Source: Alkalihalobacterium chitinilyticum | GTDB taxonomy: Bacteria; Bacillota; Bacilli; Bacillales; Bacillaceae_F | Reading direction: 5' to 3' | NCBI RefSeq assembly: GCF_029028005.1 | Contig: NZ_JAOTPO010000021.1 | Location: 1 to 64,000, forward strand | DNA length: 64,000 nt | Shown: positions 35,701-44,579 of the stretch, in pieces | Numbering within the stretch: the stretch's first letter is position 1 | How the letters are laid out: each line of letters starts with the position of its first letter | The notes under the pieces: model-generated | The model's input: only the letters and a program-made list of their open reading frames with translations | The model's database searches: none | What the model was told of the DNA's origin: nothing | Program-made: the position numbers and the translations under genes

Positions 35701-36179
35701 CAGTGAATGAAGTTTATTTAATCGCTCATGCGATGCTTGAATCAGGGAACGGAACTTCAAGATTAGCAACAGGAATAGAAGTTGGACGAAATAGCAGTGG
35801 TAATCTTGTACTAGTTACAGACAGCAACCGTTCAAGCTTGGGAGATATTAGAACCACTTATAACATGTACGGTATTGGTGCAAATGATGATGATCCATAT
35901 CGTCTAGGCGCAATTCGTGCATATAATGAGGGATGGTTCACTCCAGAAGCTGCTATCATCGGTGGTGCTAGGTTTATTTCTAACAGCTATTTCGCTCGCG
36001 GACAAAACACATTGTATAAAATGAGATGGAATCACCTCTATGACACCAATGGAAATGGGTTCTTCCCACAATATGCAACTGATATGGGCTGGGCAGTAAA
36101 ACAATTACCAAGAATTAAGAGTTTTTATGACCAGTTAGATAATGCAACATTACATTTCGATATTGTTAGATATCGGTAA
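32718..36179 (+). CDS. Secreted N-acetylglucosaminidase with nine wall-binding repeats and SH3b domains
   Basis: The 1153-residue exported autolysin has a signal peptide (about 1-30), an acidic stretch (30-125), nine repeats of about 69 residues (about 127-755) and two bacterial SH3 domains (about 795-935, with VNLRTTPRLGSSTN and AVVRESANTSSH). A C-terminal glucosaminidase domain of the LytD/GH73 type has AHAMLESGNGTS (likely catalytic Glu1008) and YNMYGIGAND. It should cut the GlcNAc-MurNAc backbone. Repeats 2 and 4 are followed by the extra linker SVSQSG, which suggests duplication of a repeat pair. The GTG start has GGGAGGT about 10 bases upstream. A strong terminator follows. Confidence 0.92.
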   Translation: MISKKSKILLVGTIVIFSPSFSYGQFTVEALEDSKKVVEDITEAGSEEQGLTGNEEATSTEELTEENVILLEFNEEQQDDIKHLEDTNQSSNIETKSSEQQIEKVEEEEPQQVEALTIETDPTLKEGVVHESVIELKEKLTRLGFGGMNINEVYGSFTAQRVSEFQAYYGLTADGIAGESTLEKLDEILSSPLQEGVRHPDTIELKEKLGTLGYGGMNINDMYGSFTALRVSQFQADHGLKDHGIVCDVTLDKIEELLTSVSQSGFEEGVVDDSVIELKQKLTRLGFGGMNINEVYGSFTVQRVSEFQAYYGLTSDGIAGERTLEKLDQILSSPFQEGIRHPDTIELKEKLGRLGYGGMNVNDMYGSFTALRVSQFQADHGLKAHGIACEVTLDKIEELLASVSQSGLEVGVVDDSVIELKQKLTRLGFGGMNINAVYGSFTAQRVSEFQAYYGLPATGVADERTFEKLDEILSTPFQEGVRHADTIELKKMLTILGYGGMNLNDMYGSFTALRVSQFQSAQGLRAHGIADEKTLAKMDEAISNIFRVGSTHDSVIQLKKDMTRLGFGGMNINGVYGSFTAQRVGQLQAYYGLPSTGKADKATLRKIGEILSSPFQVGVSHVGTIDLKEKLTRLDFGNMNINEVYGSFTAQRVRQFQAYYGLVVNGIADERTLAKLDEILSSPFQEGREHNDVIQLKENLTTLGYGNMNINPVYGSFTAQRVREFQADHGLRVHGIADEVTLAKIDEQLEQLAAAKEVITFTQYNLTLTEAANRQLQLNPPPQTDMYRNAPAFIHSSHVDVVESGVITGTSVNLRTTPRLGSSTNVATTVSQGTTFTINGTVTGDPHNGSTTWYEINYGGNTLYVHSSLASNSQVAIVRNNAVVRESANTSSHIFGARSQQNIRQNAQYVVNRQLTGSSLDGSNVWYEISFGPWRSAKTGDFTPFLDPSNNDKFQHLVLDKSVGVTAAQLNNVLSGRGVFHGRGQAFIDAGRTHSVNEVYLIAHAMLESGNGTSRLATGIEVGRNSSGNLVLVTDSNRSSLGDIRTTYNMYGIGANDDDPYRLGAIRAYNEGWFTPEAAIIGGARFISNSYFARGQNTLYKMRWNHLYDTNGNGFFPQYATDMGWAVKQLPRIKSFYDQLDNATLHFDIVRYR

Positions 36180-36180
36180 A

Positions 36181-36233
36181 ACAGAAGAAAGGAGCCTAAG
36201 AAGATGATCTTAGGCTCTTTTCTTCTGTTATTA
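36181..36233 (+). terminator. Strong terminator after the glucosaminidase gene
   Basis: ACAGAAGAAAGGAGCCTAAGA pairs almost fully with TCTTAGGCTCTTTTCTTCTGT; the stem is about 20 bp with a short loop. Confidence 0.85.
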
Positions 36234-36313
36234 GCTAAGTAAATTTAAGTATCTTGGTTGGGGTAAAGGCAAATAGTATTGAAAAAGTAGAAGAGTTAGT
36301 TATAGAGGAGGAA

Positions 36314-36620
36314 GAAGTAACCATATAGAGCGTGAATGAGGCCGAAGAAGTGTTTGAAAAGCAGATAGAGGTAACCATAGAGAGTGAATGAGCCCGAAGA
36401 AGAGTTTGAAAAGCAGATAGAGGTAATCATAGAGAGTTAATGAGGCCGAAGAAGCGTTTGAAAAGCAGAAAGAGGTAACCATAGAGAGTGAATGAGGCCG
36501 AAGAAGCGTTTGAAAAGCAGGTAGAGATAATCATAGAGGAGGGATAAGGTTGAAAAAGCGCTAGGATAGCAAGATGGGGTAATCATAGAGCGACAAATGA
36601 TTCAATTAAGCAATTAAAAC
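36314..36620. repeat. 52-bp tandem repeat array 1
   Basis: Units begin GAGGTAAYCATAGAG at 36368, 36420, 36472, 36524 and 36576, an exact 52-bp period. One more unit starts at 36314 (2-bp insertion), and the last two units are degenerate. Unit pattern: GAGGTAACCATAGAG, two variable bases, then GAATGAGGCCGAAGAA and an AT-rich tail (GCGTTTGAAAAGCAG). The array lies between convergent genes. The period is not a multiple of three and no gene is supported in it. The same 5' half and period recur in the array at 44580. Confidence 0.9.
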
Positions 36621-36717
36621 GCAAAAGAGACAATGGTAGCATACAAATCCAGTAAAAAATAGAGCATGATCCCCATTAACTATGATAAAAATTAGTTTTA
36701 AACACACATCTAAAATA

Positions 36718-37644
36718 CTATGACTCATCCTCATTTATACAACTAACATATCCTGCCGATTTACCATGCCCAACAAGCTTATATTTTGTCTGTAACATCC
36801 TACGAATAGTCTTTTTAGATACGGGTTTATTGCACCATTCATGTATTTGATTTGTTGTGAGCTTCTCGTCTGGAAAAAGCATACGGAACTCCTCCACACT
36901 ACGCAAAACAGCACTATCAACATCCTCCACGAAATCACAACTGCTGCAAATCAAATCCCTGTCATCTATTTTAGTGTCTATTGACCAACACCCCCTGCAC
37001 ATAATCCCTTTTACTAGCAACTCAAAGCTATATTGAGGAATACGCGCATACGGCGATTCCTCAATATGCAATGATAACAGATGGTCTGCTAACCTAGAGT
37101 GCTTCTCCTTTAGTTTTGCTGACTTTTTATTAAGTCGATCCAGAAACCGTTCAATTTGATGTGGAAAAATAATAGGTAAGTTAAAAGGGGCTTGATATAA
37201 ATAAAAATCGGGATTAACAAAAACGAGGAATGACTCCACAGAAGAGGGGAAACCAAGGTCTTGAAGCAACCGAAATAGCATCTCGCTTCTTTTCAGTTGT
37301 AGCAGAAGATTTTTTGTTTCTATTTTAGAGTAAGTGTACCATCGATCATTTTCAATATAATAATCACCCTGATAATTTTTAACTTCAATAATATAAATCG
37401 TATCTGCGTAAATCAATAAAGCATCCAGTTGAATGGTTGAATTGTTAACTTCAAGCTCGATCCCGAATAAAATAAGGCAATCATTAGTTAAGGTTTCCAA
37501 CCAACCATCAAACCGCTGTTCACCTACGAACCCCTTTTCTAGGTAACTATAATAATTCTCCTCCTTCTTTGACAGTTGCATTCTTGCGTTCAATGAGCGT
37601 AATACTATTAATTCTATTGTTTCTTTGCGCTTTTTTAATAACAT
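36718..37644 (-). CDS. NERD-domain protein with zinc-finger-like motif
   Basis: The 308-residue protein contains a nuclease-related (NERD) domain (about 30-150): GEQRFDGWL, then QLDALLIYADTIYIIEVKNYQG, which carries the D...E-x-K pattern of PD-(D/E)XK-like folds. A C-terminal part with two CxxC pairs (CRGCW and CSSCD, about 215-240) may bind zinc, and a helical end with VSKKTIRRMLQTK looks like a small DNA-binding region. GGGAGT precedes the ATG. NERD proteins are poorly characterised and often thought to act on nucleic acid. It faces the 52-bp array with its 3' end. A link to polymer synthesis is not apparent. Confidence 0.8.
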   Translation of the reverse strand: MLLKKRKETIELIVLRSLNARMQLSKKEENYYSYLEKGFVGEQRFDGWLETLTNDCLILFGIELEVNNSTIQLDALLIYADTIYIIEVKNYQGDYYIENDRWYTYSKIETKNLLLQLKRSEMLFRLLQDLGFPSSVESFLVFVNPDFYLYQAPFNLPIIFPHQIERFLDRLNKKSAKLKEKHSRLADHLLSLHIEESPYARIPQYSFELLVKGIMCRGCWSIDTKIDDRDLICSSCDFVEDVDSAVLRSVEEFRMLFPDEKLTTNQIHEWCNKPVSKKTIRRMLQTKYKLVGHGKSAGYVSCINEDES

Positions 37645-37879
37645 TTATCGACTCCCTTCATCAGTTTCAGGGTCATTTTATGAGATATTCATTAAGAAAC
37701 AAGCCTCTAAATATTATTATTTTGTAAAAGTTATTCCATTCCAATTATAAAAAAATGTCCCAATAATTCACCTGAATTCTGTTCAATTCACAAATTGTTA
37801 CATATAATATACCTTTGAAACTTGGTTTGAATATGGTAAACTAACACCTAGTAGAATACAACTATAGGAGATTATAAAA

Positions 37880-39259
37880 ATGCCAAATATAAATCCGAAT
37901 CGATTATTGAGGTTTTCCATTGTATTCGTCGATTTAATTCTTATTTTTGTTGCGTATGTCGCTGCATTTAAAATTGCATCTAACTATACACCGATTGTAC
38001 AACGAAACATTGATTCGTTTGTGAACTTACTACCATGGATCTTACTTATGGGAGTCTTTTTTATTGTCGTCTTTGAACTAGATCGTCTCGTCGAATATGA
38101 CATGTGGGATTTAACACGTAAACTCGTTGTGACATCAGCGTTCTTTTTTGTCATTACGATCGCGATCTCATTCTTATTCCGTGAGTTCTCTTTACCGAGG
38201 TCAGTATTATTCTTGTCTCACTTTTTTATCTTTGTCTTCTTATACGCTTGGAAAGGGCTTGTAATTAAATTTAACCAGCTCACGAAAGGAAAGGCCGTTA
38301 TCATCGGCTGCCACAGCGAGTATGAAACGATTAAAGGAAACATAAAGAAGCTAGTTAAAAAGCAAGAACAAGTTGATTTCATCGACCATAAAACACCGTA
38401 CCAAGAAATAAAAAAGAGAATTGCCGACTATGATGCGGTCTTTGTCAGTTCATCAGTTAGTACAAAAGTGAAGAATGAAGTGCTATATTTAGCTTTCAAG
38501 AAAAATAAAATCGCATATGTGTTACCGACAGTTAGTGAATTATTATTAATGAAATCCACAATTACAACGTTAGACGACACGATGTTGCTTCAAGTCAAGC
38601 CGTTCTACATTAACGGTGGCTATTTAGTAGCGAAACGAATTTTTGATCTTACAACATCTGTAATATTATTGGCGTTAACATTGCCGGTTATGCTAATGAC
38701 TGCGATTGCGATCAAAATTGAAGATGGTGGAAGTATTTTCTTCAAGCAAGAGCGTCTAGGTAAAAATAACAAGCCATTTAACATCTTGAAGTTTCGTTCG
38801 ATGAAAGAAAATGCAGAAAAAGATACAGGCCCTACGCTTGCAAAAAGTGATGATGATCGAATAACAAAAGTGGGAGACTTTATTAGAAAAACACGCATTG
38901 ATGAGTTACCGCAATTGATTAATGTGTTAAAAGGAGAGATGTCGATTGTTGGTCCGCGACCAGAGCGATATTTCTTCGCTGAAAACTTCCAAAGACAAAA
39001 CATTTGGTTCAAAACACGTTGTGCTGTAAAGCCTGGGATTACAGGCTACGCTCAAGTGATGGGGAACTACACAACCGAAATGAACGACAAATTAAAATTT
39101 GACCTGCATTATATTCGTAATTATTCTTTATGGCTAGACATGGTTATATTAATGCGTACAATCTTAGTTGTCATTAACAAAGCGAAAGCAGAAGGTGGAG
39201 AGGTTCAAGAGCCACAAAGTGCGAAGGCTTTCGTAAGTGCTAGTAAAGAAGTAAGATAA
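37880..39259 (+). CDS. Undecaprenyl-phosphate sugar phosphotransferase (TuaA/WbaP-like)
   Basis: The 459-residue polyisoprenyl-phosphate hexose-1-phosphate transferase starts a lipid-linked polymer by moving a sugar phosphate from a nucleotide sugar to undecaprenyl phosphate. It has four to five membrane segments (about 10-125), a soluble middle part, then a re-entrant helix (KRIFDLTTSVILLAL) and the conserved catalytic domain with FFKQERLGKNNKPFNILKFR, RKTRIDELPQLINVLKGEMS, VGPRPE and KPGITGYAQV. It is one of three different initiating transferases in the window. It may be the initiator for the teichuronic/teichuronopeptide-like polymer, by analogy with TuaA. A terminator follows, so it is a single transcript. 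Confidence 0.88.
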   Translation: MPNINPNRLLRFSIVFVDLILIFVAYVAAFKIASNYTPIVQRNIDSFVNLLPWILLMGVFFIVVFELDRLVEYDMWDLTRKLVVTSAFFFVITIAISFLFREFSLPRSVLFLSHFFIFVFLYAWKGLVIKFNQLTKGKAVIIGCHSEYETIKGNIKKLVKKQEQVDFIDHKTPYQEIKKRIADYDAVFVSSSVSTKVKNEVLYLAFKKNKIAYVLPTVSELLLMKSTITTLDDTMLLQVKPFYINGGYLVAKRIFDLTTSVILLALTLPVMLMTAIAIKIEDGGSIFFKQERLGKNNKPFNILKFRSMKENAEKDTGPTLAKSDDDRITKVGDFIRKTRIDELPQLINVLKGEMSIVGPRPERYFFAENFQRQNIWFKTRCAVKPGITGYAQVMGNYTTEMNDKLKFDLHYIRNYSLWLDMVILMRTILVVINKAKAEGGEVQEPQSAKAFVSASKEVR

Positions 39260-39273
39260 TAAATAGATAGTAG

Positions 39274-39304
39274 AGAAGGCTAGTGATGCTAGTCTTCTTT
39301 TCTT
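39274..39304 (+). terminator. Terminator after the sugar phosphotransferase gene
   Basis: AGAAGGCTAG and GCTAGTCTTCT pair around a short loop and run into TTTTCTTT. Confidence 0.7.
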
Positions 39305-39479
39305 TGCTCGCTATTATAACAAAAATACAGTTTGACAATAGTAGTAAATTTGTCACTTGCGATACTAATTACCAGTTTATCTTTTATAAGAAATCATCTA
39401 TATTATGATTAGGTAGTTTTAAATTAAATTAATAGAAATTACTTATTTTCATATATTTTGAGAACAGTAGAGGTGAAAG

Positions 39480-41852
39480 ATGAAAAAGGTCTCTATCTTT
39501 TTAGTTTTATGGGTATTAGTATTATCTTCTCTTCATCCCGCATTTGCGACAACAATTGATGAACCAGAGAAGTTAATTGTAGTATTTAAGGATGAGATCA
39601 TTGAGGATCTTATTACTGATTTAGATGGTGAAGTATTAAATACATTTGAACAGTTGACTACAGCTAAAGTAGAACTTCCTTTAGATGCCATTACTGAACT
39701 CGAAAACCACGAAGACGTTCTAATGGTTGAATTCGATCAACCTGTATGGATCAATACACAAACGGTTGATTGGGGAATGGAGAAAGTCAAGGCTCCCTTA
39801 GCTTGGCAGTCCGATTACACAGGTAAAGGTGTAAAAATTGCAGTACTAGATACTGGGATTGCTAATCACCGTGATCTTGTAATAGCCGGTGGGAAATCTT
39901 TTACATCAACGAATACAAGCGCATATCAAGATGATAATGGCCATGGGACTCATGTAGCTGGTATCATCGGTGCAAGAGATAACGGCTTAGGAACAATTGG
40001 AGTAGCACCTGATGCACAGTTATATGCTGTTAAAGTTTTGCGTGCAGATGGAAATGGGTTTGTATCTGATATCATTTCAGGTATTGACTGGGCCATTGCC
40101 AATAGTATGGATATCATTAATTTAAGTTTAGGAACAAAGCAACACCTAAATAGCTTTAAGCAAGCAGTCGACAAAGCGGAAAGCCAAGGTATTCTTGTTG
40201 TAGCGGCTGCTGGAAATGAAGGAACGGGCACTGGAGATACGGTTGAGTTCCCTGCTAGATATAATTCAGTTATTGCAGTATCAGCTATCGATATAAACGA
40301 AAGTCGCGGGTCCTTTTCTGCAAGTGGACCAGCTATAGAGGTGACAGCCCCTGGTGTTAATATCTACAGTACATCATTGAACAACGGATACACCAGATCA
40401 AACGGGACATCAATCGCAACCGCATTTGCAACAGGCGTGTTGGCCTTACTAAAAGAAGCCCATCCCAATCTAACAGCTGCTCAATATCGAAAGATGCTAC
40501 AAGATATGGCTGTCGATATAGGACAACAAGGTAGAGATGAACATTTTGGATATGGAATAGTCCAAGCTCCTTTTCTGGAAGAAGACCAGCAAGAATTTAA
40601 GCTTCGAGTAGGAGATGTGGATGACCGTGTCATTGAATTAAAACATAAGCTAATACGTCTAGGATTTGGCGGCATGAATGTGAATGCAGTCTATGGTTCC
40701 TTTACGGCACAGAGGGTTAGCGAATTCCAAGCTTATTACGGGCTTCGGGCTAATGGTGTAACTGATCAAAAAATATTCGATAAACTGGATCAAATTCTAT
40801 CAACGCCATATCAAGAGGGAGTTCGATATGCAGGCACTGTTGAGCTAAAGCAAAAGTTAAATTCGCTAGGCTATGGTGGCATGAATTTAAATGACATGTA
40901 TGGATCTTTCACTGCATTAAGAGTAAGACAATTTCAAGCAGATCATGGTCTTAAATCCCATGGAATTGCAGATGAAATGACTTTAGCAAAGATTGATGAG
41001 CTTTACTCTAAGTTGCCTAATTTCGTCTTACAAGTAGGGGACGTACATGAAAGTGTTATTGACTTAAAGAGGAAGCTCATTCGATTAGATTTTGGTGGAA
41101 TGAGTGTAAATGCGACCTATGGTTCTTTTACAGCTCAACGGGTACGTCAATTTCAAGAGTACTATGGACTCCCAGCTAATGGAATAACAGATAGTCGCAC
41201 AATAGAAAAGCTCGATGAGATCTTATCTAGTCCTTTCCAGGATGGCGTTAGACATAAAGATACGATCTTCTTAAAGAAAAAGCTTCAATGGTTAGGCCTA
41301 GGTGGTATGAATTTAAATGACATGTATGGATCATTTACAGCTTTACGAGTTAGTCAATTTCAAGCTAATCATGGACTAAAATCTCATGGAATTGCTGACG
41401 AAAAAACACTAGATATGATGACTAAGGTTTTGCCGACCATATTTCAGGTAGGAAGTGTACATGATAGTGTGATCCCCTTTAAAAGGGATATTACGCGACT
41501 AGGCTTTGGTGGTATGAATTTAAACAGAGTATATGGTTCATTTACCGCCCAAAGAGTGAGGGAGCTTCAAGCTTACTATGGCTTAGAGGTTACTGGCAGA
41601 GGGGATATAGCTACACTAACAAAAATTGACGAAATCTTATCGAGTCCATTTCAAACTGGTAAACGACATGAAAGTACCATTGAATTGAAGGAACAATTAA
41701 CGATTATAGGCTATGGCGGGATGAACATCAATCCGATGTATGGATCATTCACAGCTCAACGAGTACGTGAGTTTCAAGAGGACCACGGTCTCATAGTAAA
41801 TGGAATTGTTGATGATGAAACATTTGCTAAGATCGAGGATTGGACGCAATAA
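39480..41852 (+). CDS. Secreted subtilisin-family protease with six wall-binding repeats
   Basis: The 790-residue exported serine protease has a signal peptide (1-23), an I9-type propeptide (about 30-92), an S8 catalytic domain (about 95-365) with Asp124 (VLDTGIANH), His155 (NGHGTHVAG), oxyanion Asn246 (AAAGNEG) and Ser311 (NGTSIATAF), and six repeats of about 69 residues (about 375-790). The repeats are of the same family and order as in the amidase and glucosaminidase genes, so the protease is probably held in the wall, where it could process autolysins or other surface proteins. The SD AGAGGTG lies just before the ATG. Subtilisins with C-terminal peptidoglycan-binding repeats are less common than plain forms. 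Confidence 0.92.
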   Translation: MKKVSIFLVLWVLVLSSLHPAFATTIDEPEKLIVVFKDEIIEDLITDLDGEVLNTFEQLTTAKVELPLDAITELENHEDVLMVEFDQPVWINTQTVDWGMEKVKAPLAWQSDYTGKGVKIAVLDTGIANHRDLVIAGGKSFTSTNTSAYQDDNGHGTHVAGIIGARDNGLGTIGVAPDAQLYAVKVLRADGNGFVSDIISGIDWAIANSMDIINLSLGTKQHLNSFKQAVDKAESQGILVVAAAGNEGTGTGDTVEFPARYNSVIAVSAIDINESRGSFSASGPAIEVTAPGVNIYSTSLNNGYTRSNGTSIATAFATGVLALLKEAHPNLTAAQYRKMLQDMAVDIGQQGRDEHFGYGIVQAPFLEEDQQEFKLRVGDVDDRVIELKHKLIRLGFGGMNVNAVYGSFTAQRVSEFQAYYGLRANGVTDQKIFDKLDQILSTPYQEGVRYAGTVELKQKLNSLGYGGMNLNDMYGSFTALRVRQFQADHGLKSHGIADEMTLAKIDELYSKLPNFVLQVGDVHESVIDLKRKLIRLDFGGMSVNATYGSFTAQRVRQFQEYYGLPANGITDSRTIEKLDEILSSPFQDGVRHKDTIFLKKKLQWLGLGGMNLNDMYGSFTALRVSQFQANHGLKSHGIADEKTLDMMTKVLPTIFQVGSVHDSVIPFKRDITRLGFGGMNLNRVYGSFTAQRVRELQAYYGLEVTGRGDIATLTKIDEILSSPFQTGKRHESTIELKEQLTIIGYGGMNINPMYGSFTAQRVREFQEDHGLIVNGIVDDETFAKIEDWTQ

Positions 41853-41871
41853 AAGGCCTATAGAAATATTG

Positions 41872-41900
41872 AGAAGGTTAGAATTCTAACCTTCTTTTTA
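41872..41900 (+). terminator. Perfect palindromic terminator after the protease gene
   Basis: AGAAGGTTAGAATTCTAACC continues into TTCTTTTTA; the stem is a perfect palindrome with almost no loop. Confidence 0.8.
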
Positions 41901-42270
41901 TACGTATTGCATAAAGCCTTACATTTAAAAAGTTATGATAACCAACAGAGACAGAATCTCAAAACATTTGAGAAACATTATTTAATTTCTTGTAAATATT
42001 TAAGTTTCTAATTTTTTTCCGTTATAATAGGAACTGGTGATTTATCTCGTATTTTTCAGCGAGTTAGAAGAGCATTTGCGTAAAGGAATACGATGAGGTT
42101 TGTGTAAATTGGGTAGGGATATGCTTAGAATTTAAACCGAGATGAAATGAAATAGGCTCCCACCATTGACATAATCAACTGATCTTTAGTAGCTAAGATT
42201 TTGCTTTAATTCGATTACTTATAATTATTTATACATAGTGATAAGAATAAATTACGGGAGGGAGTATACA
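41901..42270. other. Gene-free leader region of galU
   Basis: About 370 AT-rich bases without a supported gene. Possible -10 elements TATAAT occur near 42022 and 42220, without convincing -35 partners. I see no riboswitch or strong hairpin. Confidence 0.3.
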
Positions 42271-43140
42271 ATGAAAGTCAGAAAAGCCATTATCCCAGCA
42301 GCTGGACTGGGTACTCGTTTTTTACCAGCAACGAAGGCGCAGCCGAAAGAAATGCTGCCGATTGTTGATAAACCAACGATACAATATATTGTAGAAGAAG
42401 CGATCCAATCGGGGATTGAAGATATTATTATTGTAACTGGACGTGGCAAGCGTGCGATTGAAGACCATTTTGATAAATCATATGAACTCGAAGAAACCCT
42501 GGCTGCAAAAGAAAAGTTTGAGTTATTAGAAGAAATTCAAGGAATCTCAAACTTAGCGAACATCCACTACATCCGCCAAAAAGAACCAAAAGGATTAGGA
42601 CATGCGATTGCTTGTGCAAGCAGCTTTGTGGGCGATGAGCCATTTGCGGTTATGCTTGGCGATGACATCGTCGAGTCAGAAGTACCTTGCTTAAAGCAGC
42701 TGATCGATGTGTTCAACCATTACAGTTCTTCTGTTATTGGGGTTCAACAAGTTCCGGATCAAGATGTATCGAAGTATGGGATAATTAATCCGAAAAGTAC
42801 TGAGATCGAACCAGGGACGATGCAAGTAAATGGTTTAGTCGAAAAGCCAAAAGTTGAAGAGGCGCCTTCGAATTATGCGATTATGGGTCGTTATGTCCTG
42901 CGTCCGGAGATTTTTGCTATTCTAAAACATTTAGAACCAGGCGCTGGCGGAGAAATTCAACTAACAGATGCAATCAACCAATTAAATCAATCACAAGCAG
43001 TATTAGCTTATCATTTTGACGGGAAGCGTTACGATGTCGGAGACAAGCTAGGTTTTGTCAAAGCGACTGTAGATTTTGCTTTACGCCGTGATGATTTAAG
43101 CGAAGATGTAGAAGCGTATTTACGTCAATTATTGAAATAA
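42271..43140 (+). CDS. gtaB: UTP-glucose-1-phosphate uridylyltransferase
   Basis: The 289-residue enzyme makes UDP-glucose from UTP and glucose-1-phosphate, the precursor for glucosylated teichoic acids, glycolipids and (via GalE) galactose donors. The N-terminal nucleotide-binding motif [31 protein letters not shown] and the C-terminal [12 protein letters not shown] are typical of GalU/GtaB. The start is the ATG at 42271 with GGGAGGGAG 7 bases upstream; a GTG at 42238 lacks a site. It lies between the exported protease and tagO-like genes and ends at a terminator. Confidence 0.93.
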   Translation: MKVRKAIIPAAGLGTRFLPATKAQPKEMLPIVDKPTIQYIVEEAIQSGIEDIIIVTGRGKRAIEDHFDKSYELEETLAAKEKFELLEEIQGISNLANIHYIRQKEPKGLGHAIACASSFVGDEPFAVMLGDDIVESEVPCLKQLIDVFNHYSSSVIGVQQVPDQDVSKYGIINPKSTEIEPGTMQVNGLVEKPKVEEAPSNYAIMGRYVLRPEIFAILKHLEPGAGGEIQLTDAINQLNQSQAVLAYHFDGKRYDVGDKLGFVKATVDFALRRDDLSEDVEAYLRQLLK

Positions 43141-43157
43141 TAAAAAGTAAATTTCAG

Positions 43158-43218
43158 GACTATCCAAGTTTACCGTTCACCTAAGAAGTGAATAGTAAGC
43201 AAAGGATAGTCTTTTTTT
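43158..43218 (+). terminator. Terminator after gtaB
   Basis: GACTATCC and GGATAGTC form the outer stem, TTTAC/GTAA and TTCAC/GTGAA the inner one; seven T follow. Confidence 0.85.
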
Positions 43219-43381
43219 ATTCTTTAAAATAGTCTTTCCTATTGTAAAAAAATTCATTAATCAAATCAGAAAAGAAGGCTATGAAAAATGTCGAAACAGT
43301 TAATAATAAAATAAATATTGATTAGAAATTCCTGAACGTGTGTACAATTTTGAAGAAGATTTTGTAGAAGTAGGTGAAAGT

Positions 43382-44461
43382 ATGACGAGCCCATCTATAT
43401 ATGTCGTGGCCTTTTTCGTATCTTTACTCGTATCCGTCGGCTCCATGCCATTTGTGATAAAGTTTGCAAAACGATACGGTTTTGTCGACCAAATTAATCA
43501 CCGAAAAATTCATAAAAAGGAAATGCCCCGATTAGGTGGGGTTTCAATAATTCTTGGGGCGATTGCAGGGCTGATTGTCATTCGTCCAGAAAGTGATTAC
43601 TTATTTGGTATTGGGTTAGGTGCGCTAATCATTATTATTACGGGGTTAATCGATGATAGGTATGTGCTTGATGCGAAGGCTAAGTTCAGTGCCCAGATTG
43701 CGGCAGCACTCGTTGTGGTCGGTTCCGGCATTACCATTCCGTTTATTACTTTGCCTCTAAGTGGTCAATTTGAATTTGGTATTTTTACGTATTTAATTAC
43801 GGTATTGTGGATTGTTGGTATAACAAACTCCATTAATCTAATAGACGGTTTGGATGGGCTTGCTGGAGGAGTCGTAACGATTGCATTAAGTACCATATTA
43901 ATGATGGCTATCATTGACTCATTTTCGCAGCACTTGATGATTATTACTTTATCGGTTGTCTTAATCGGAAGTACGCTAGGGTTTTTATTGTTTAATTTTT
44001 ACCCGGCAAAGATCTTTATGGGTGATACGGGATCGTTATTTTTAGGGTACTCTATTGCAGTCATCTCGATATTAGGTTTGTTTAAAAGTGTGACGATGTT
44101 CAGTTTGATCGTTCCAGTAATCATTTTGGCAGTGCCTATCTCAGATACAGTCTTTGCAATGATACGGCGTGTGTTAAATAAGAAAAAAATTACAAGCCCC
44201 GATAAAGAGCATATTCACCATTGTCTGCTCGCGATGGGTTATAGTCATCGAACGACGGTTATGATTGTTTACGGGCTGAGTTTGTTCTTTAGTGGCTTAG
44301 CGATGATCTTTACGAATGTCACCATTTGGACGGCGCTGATCATCATTGGTCTTATGCTGATTACAATTCAGCTGTATGCCGAGTTCATCGGTTTATTTGG
44401 CAAGAGCCGCCGCCCTGTGATAGATGCAGTCAAGCGGTTAGGGATGATGGATAAAAAATAA
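43382..44461 (+). CDS. tagO: Undecaprenyl-phosphate GlcNAc-1-phosphate transferase (TagO/WecA family)
   Basis: The 359-residue integral membrane protein has about ten segments and would transfer GlcNAc-1-phosphate to undecaprenyl phosphate, the first step of wall teichoic acid and related polymers. Family motifs are visible: HRKIHKKEMPRLGG, the Asp-rich ITGLIDDRY, INLIDGLDGLAGG and the MGDTGSLFLG loop, and a late HIHHCLLAMGYSHR. I chose the ATG at 43382, with AGGTG 5-8 bases upstream; the length then equals that of Bacillus TagO (about 358). A GTG at 43340 would add 14 residues. It lies next to two LCP ligases, which finish the same pathway. Confidence 0.9.
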   Translation: MTSPSIYVVAFFVSLLVSVGSMPFVIKFAKRYGFVDQINHRKIHKKEMPRLGGVSIILGAIAGLIVIRPESDYLFGIGLGALIIIITGLIDDRYVLDAKAKFSAQIAAALVVVGSGITIPFITLPLSGQFEFGIFTYLITVLWIVGITNSINLIDGLDGLAGGVVTIALSTILMMAIIDSFSQHLMIITLSVVLIGSTLGFLLFNFYPAKIFMGDTGSLFLGYSIAVISILGLFKSVTMFSLIVPVIILAVPISDTVFAMIRRVLNKKKITSPDKEHIHHCLLAMGYSHRTTVMIVYGLSLFFSGLAMIFTNVTIWTALIIIGLMLITIQLYAEFIGLFGKSRRPVIDAVKRLGMMDKK

Positions 44462-44579
44462 ATCGTTTAACGAATTACATAGGAGTAGTAGAGGTAAATA
44501 GTGCCGTGCAGTTGATAAAGTGTGGAAAGCGGAACTAAAGCGAGAGAATATACATGAGCGTCACCGTAATTGGCGGGCG

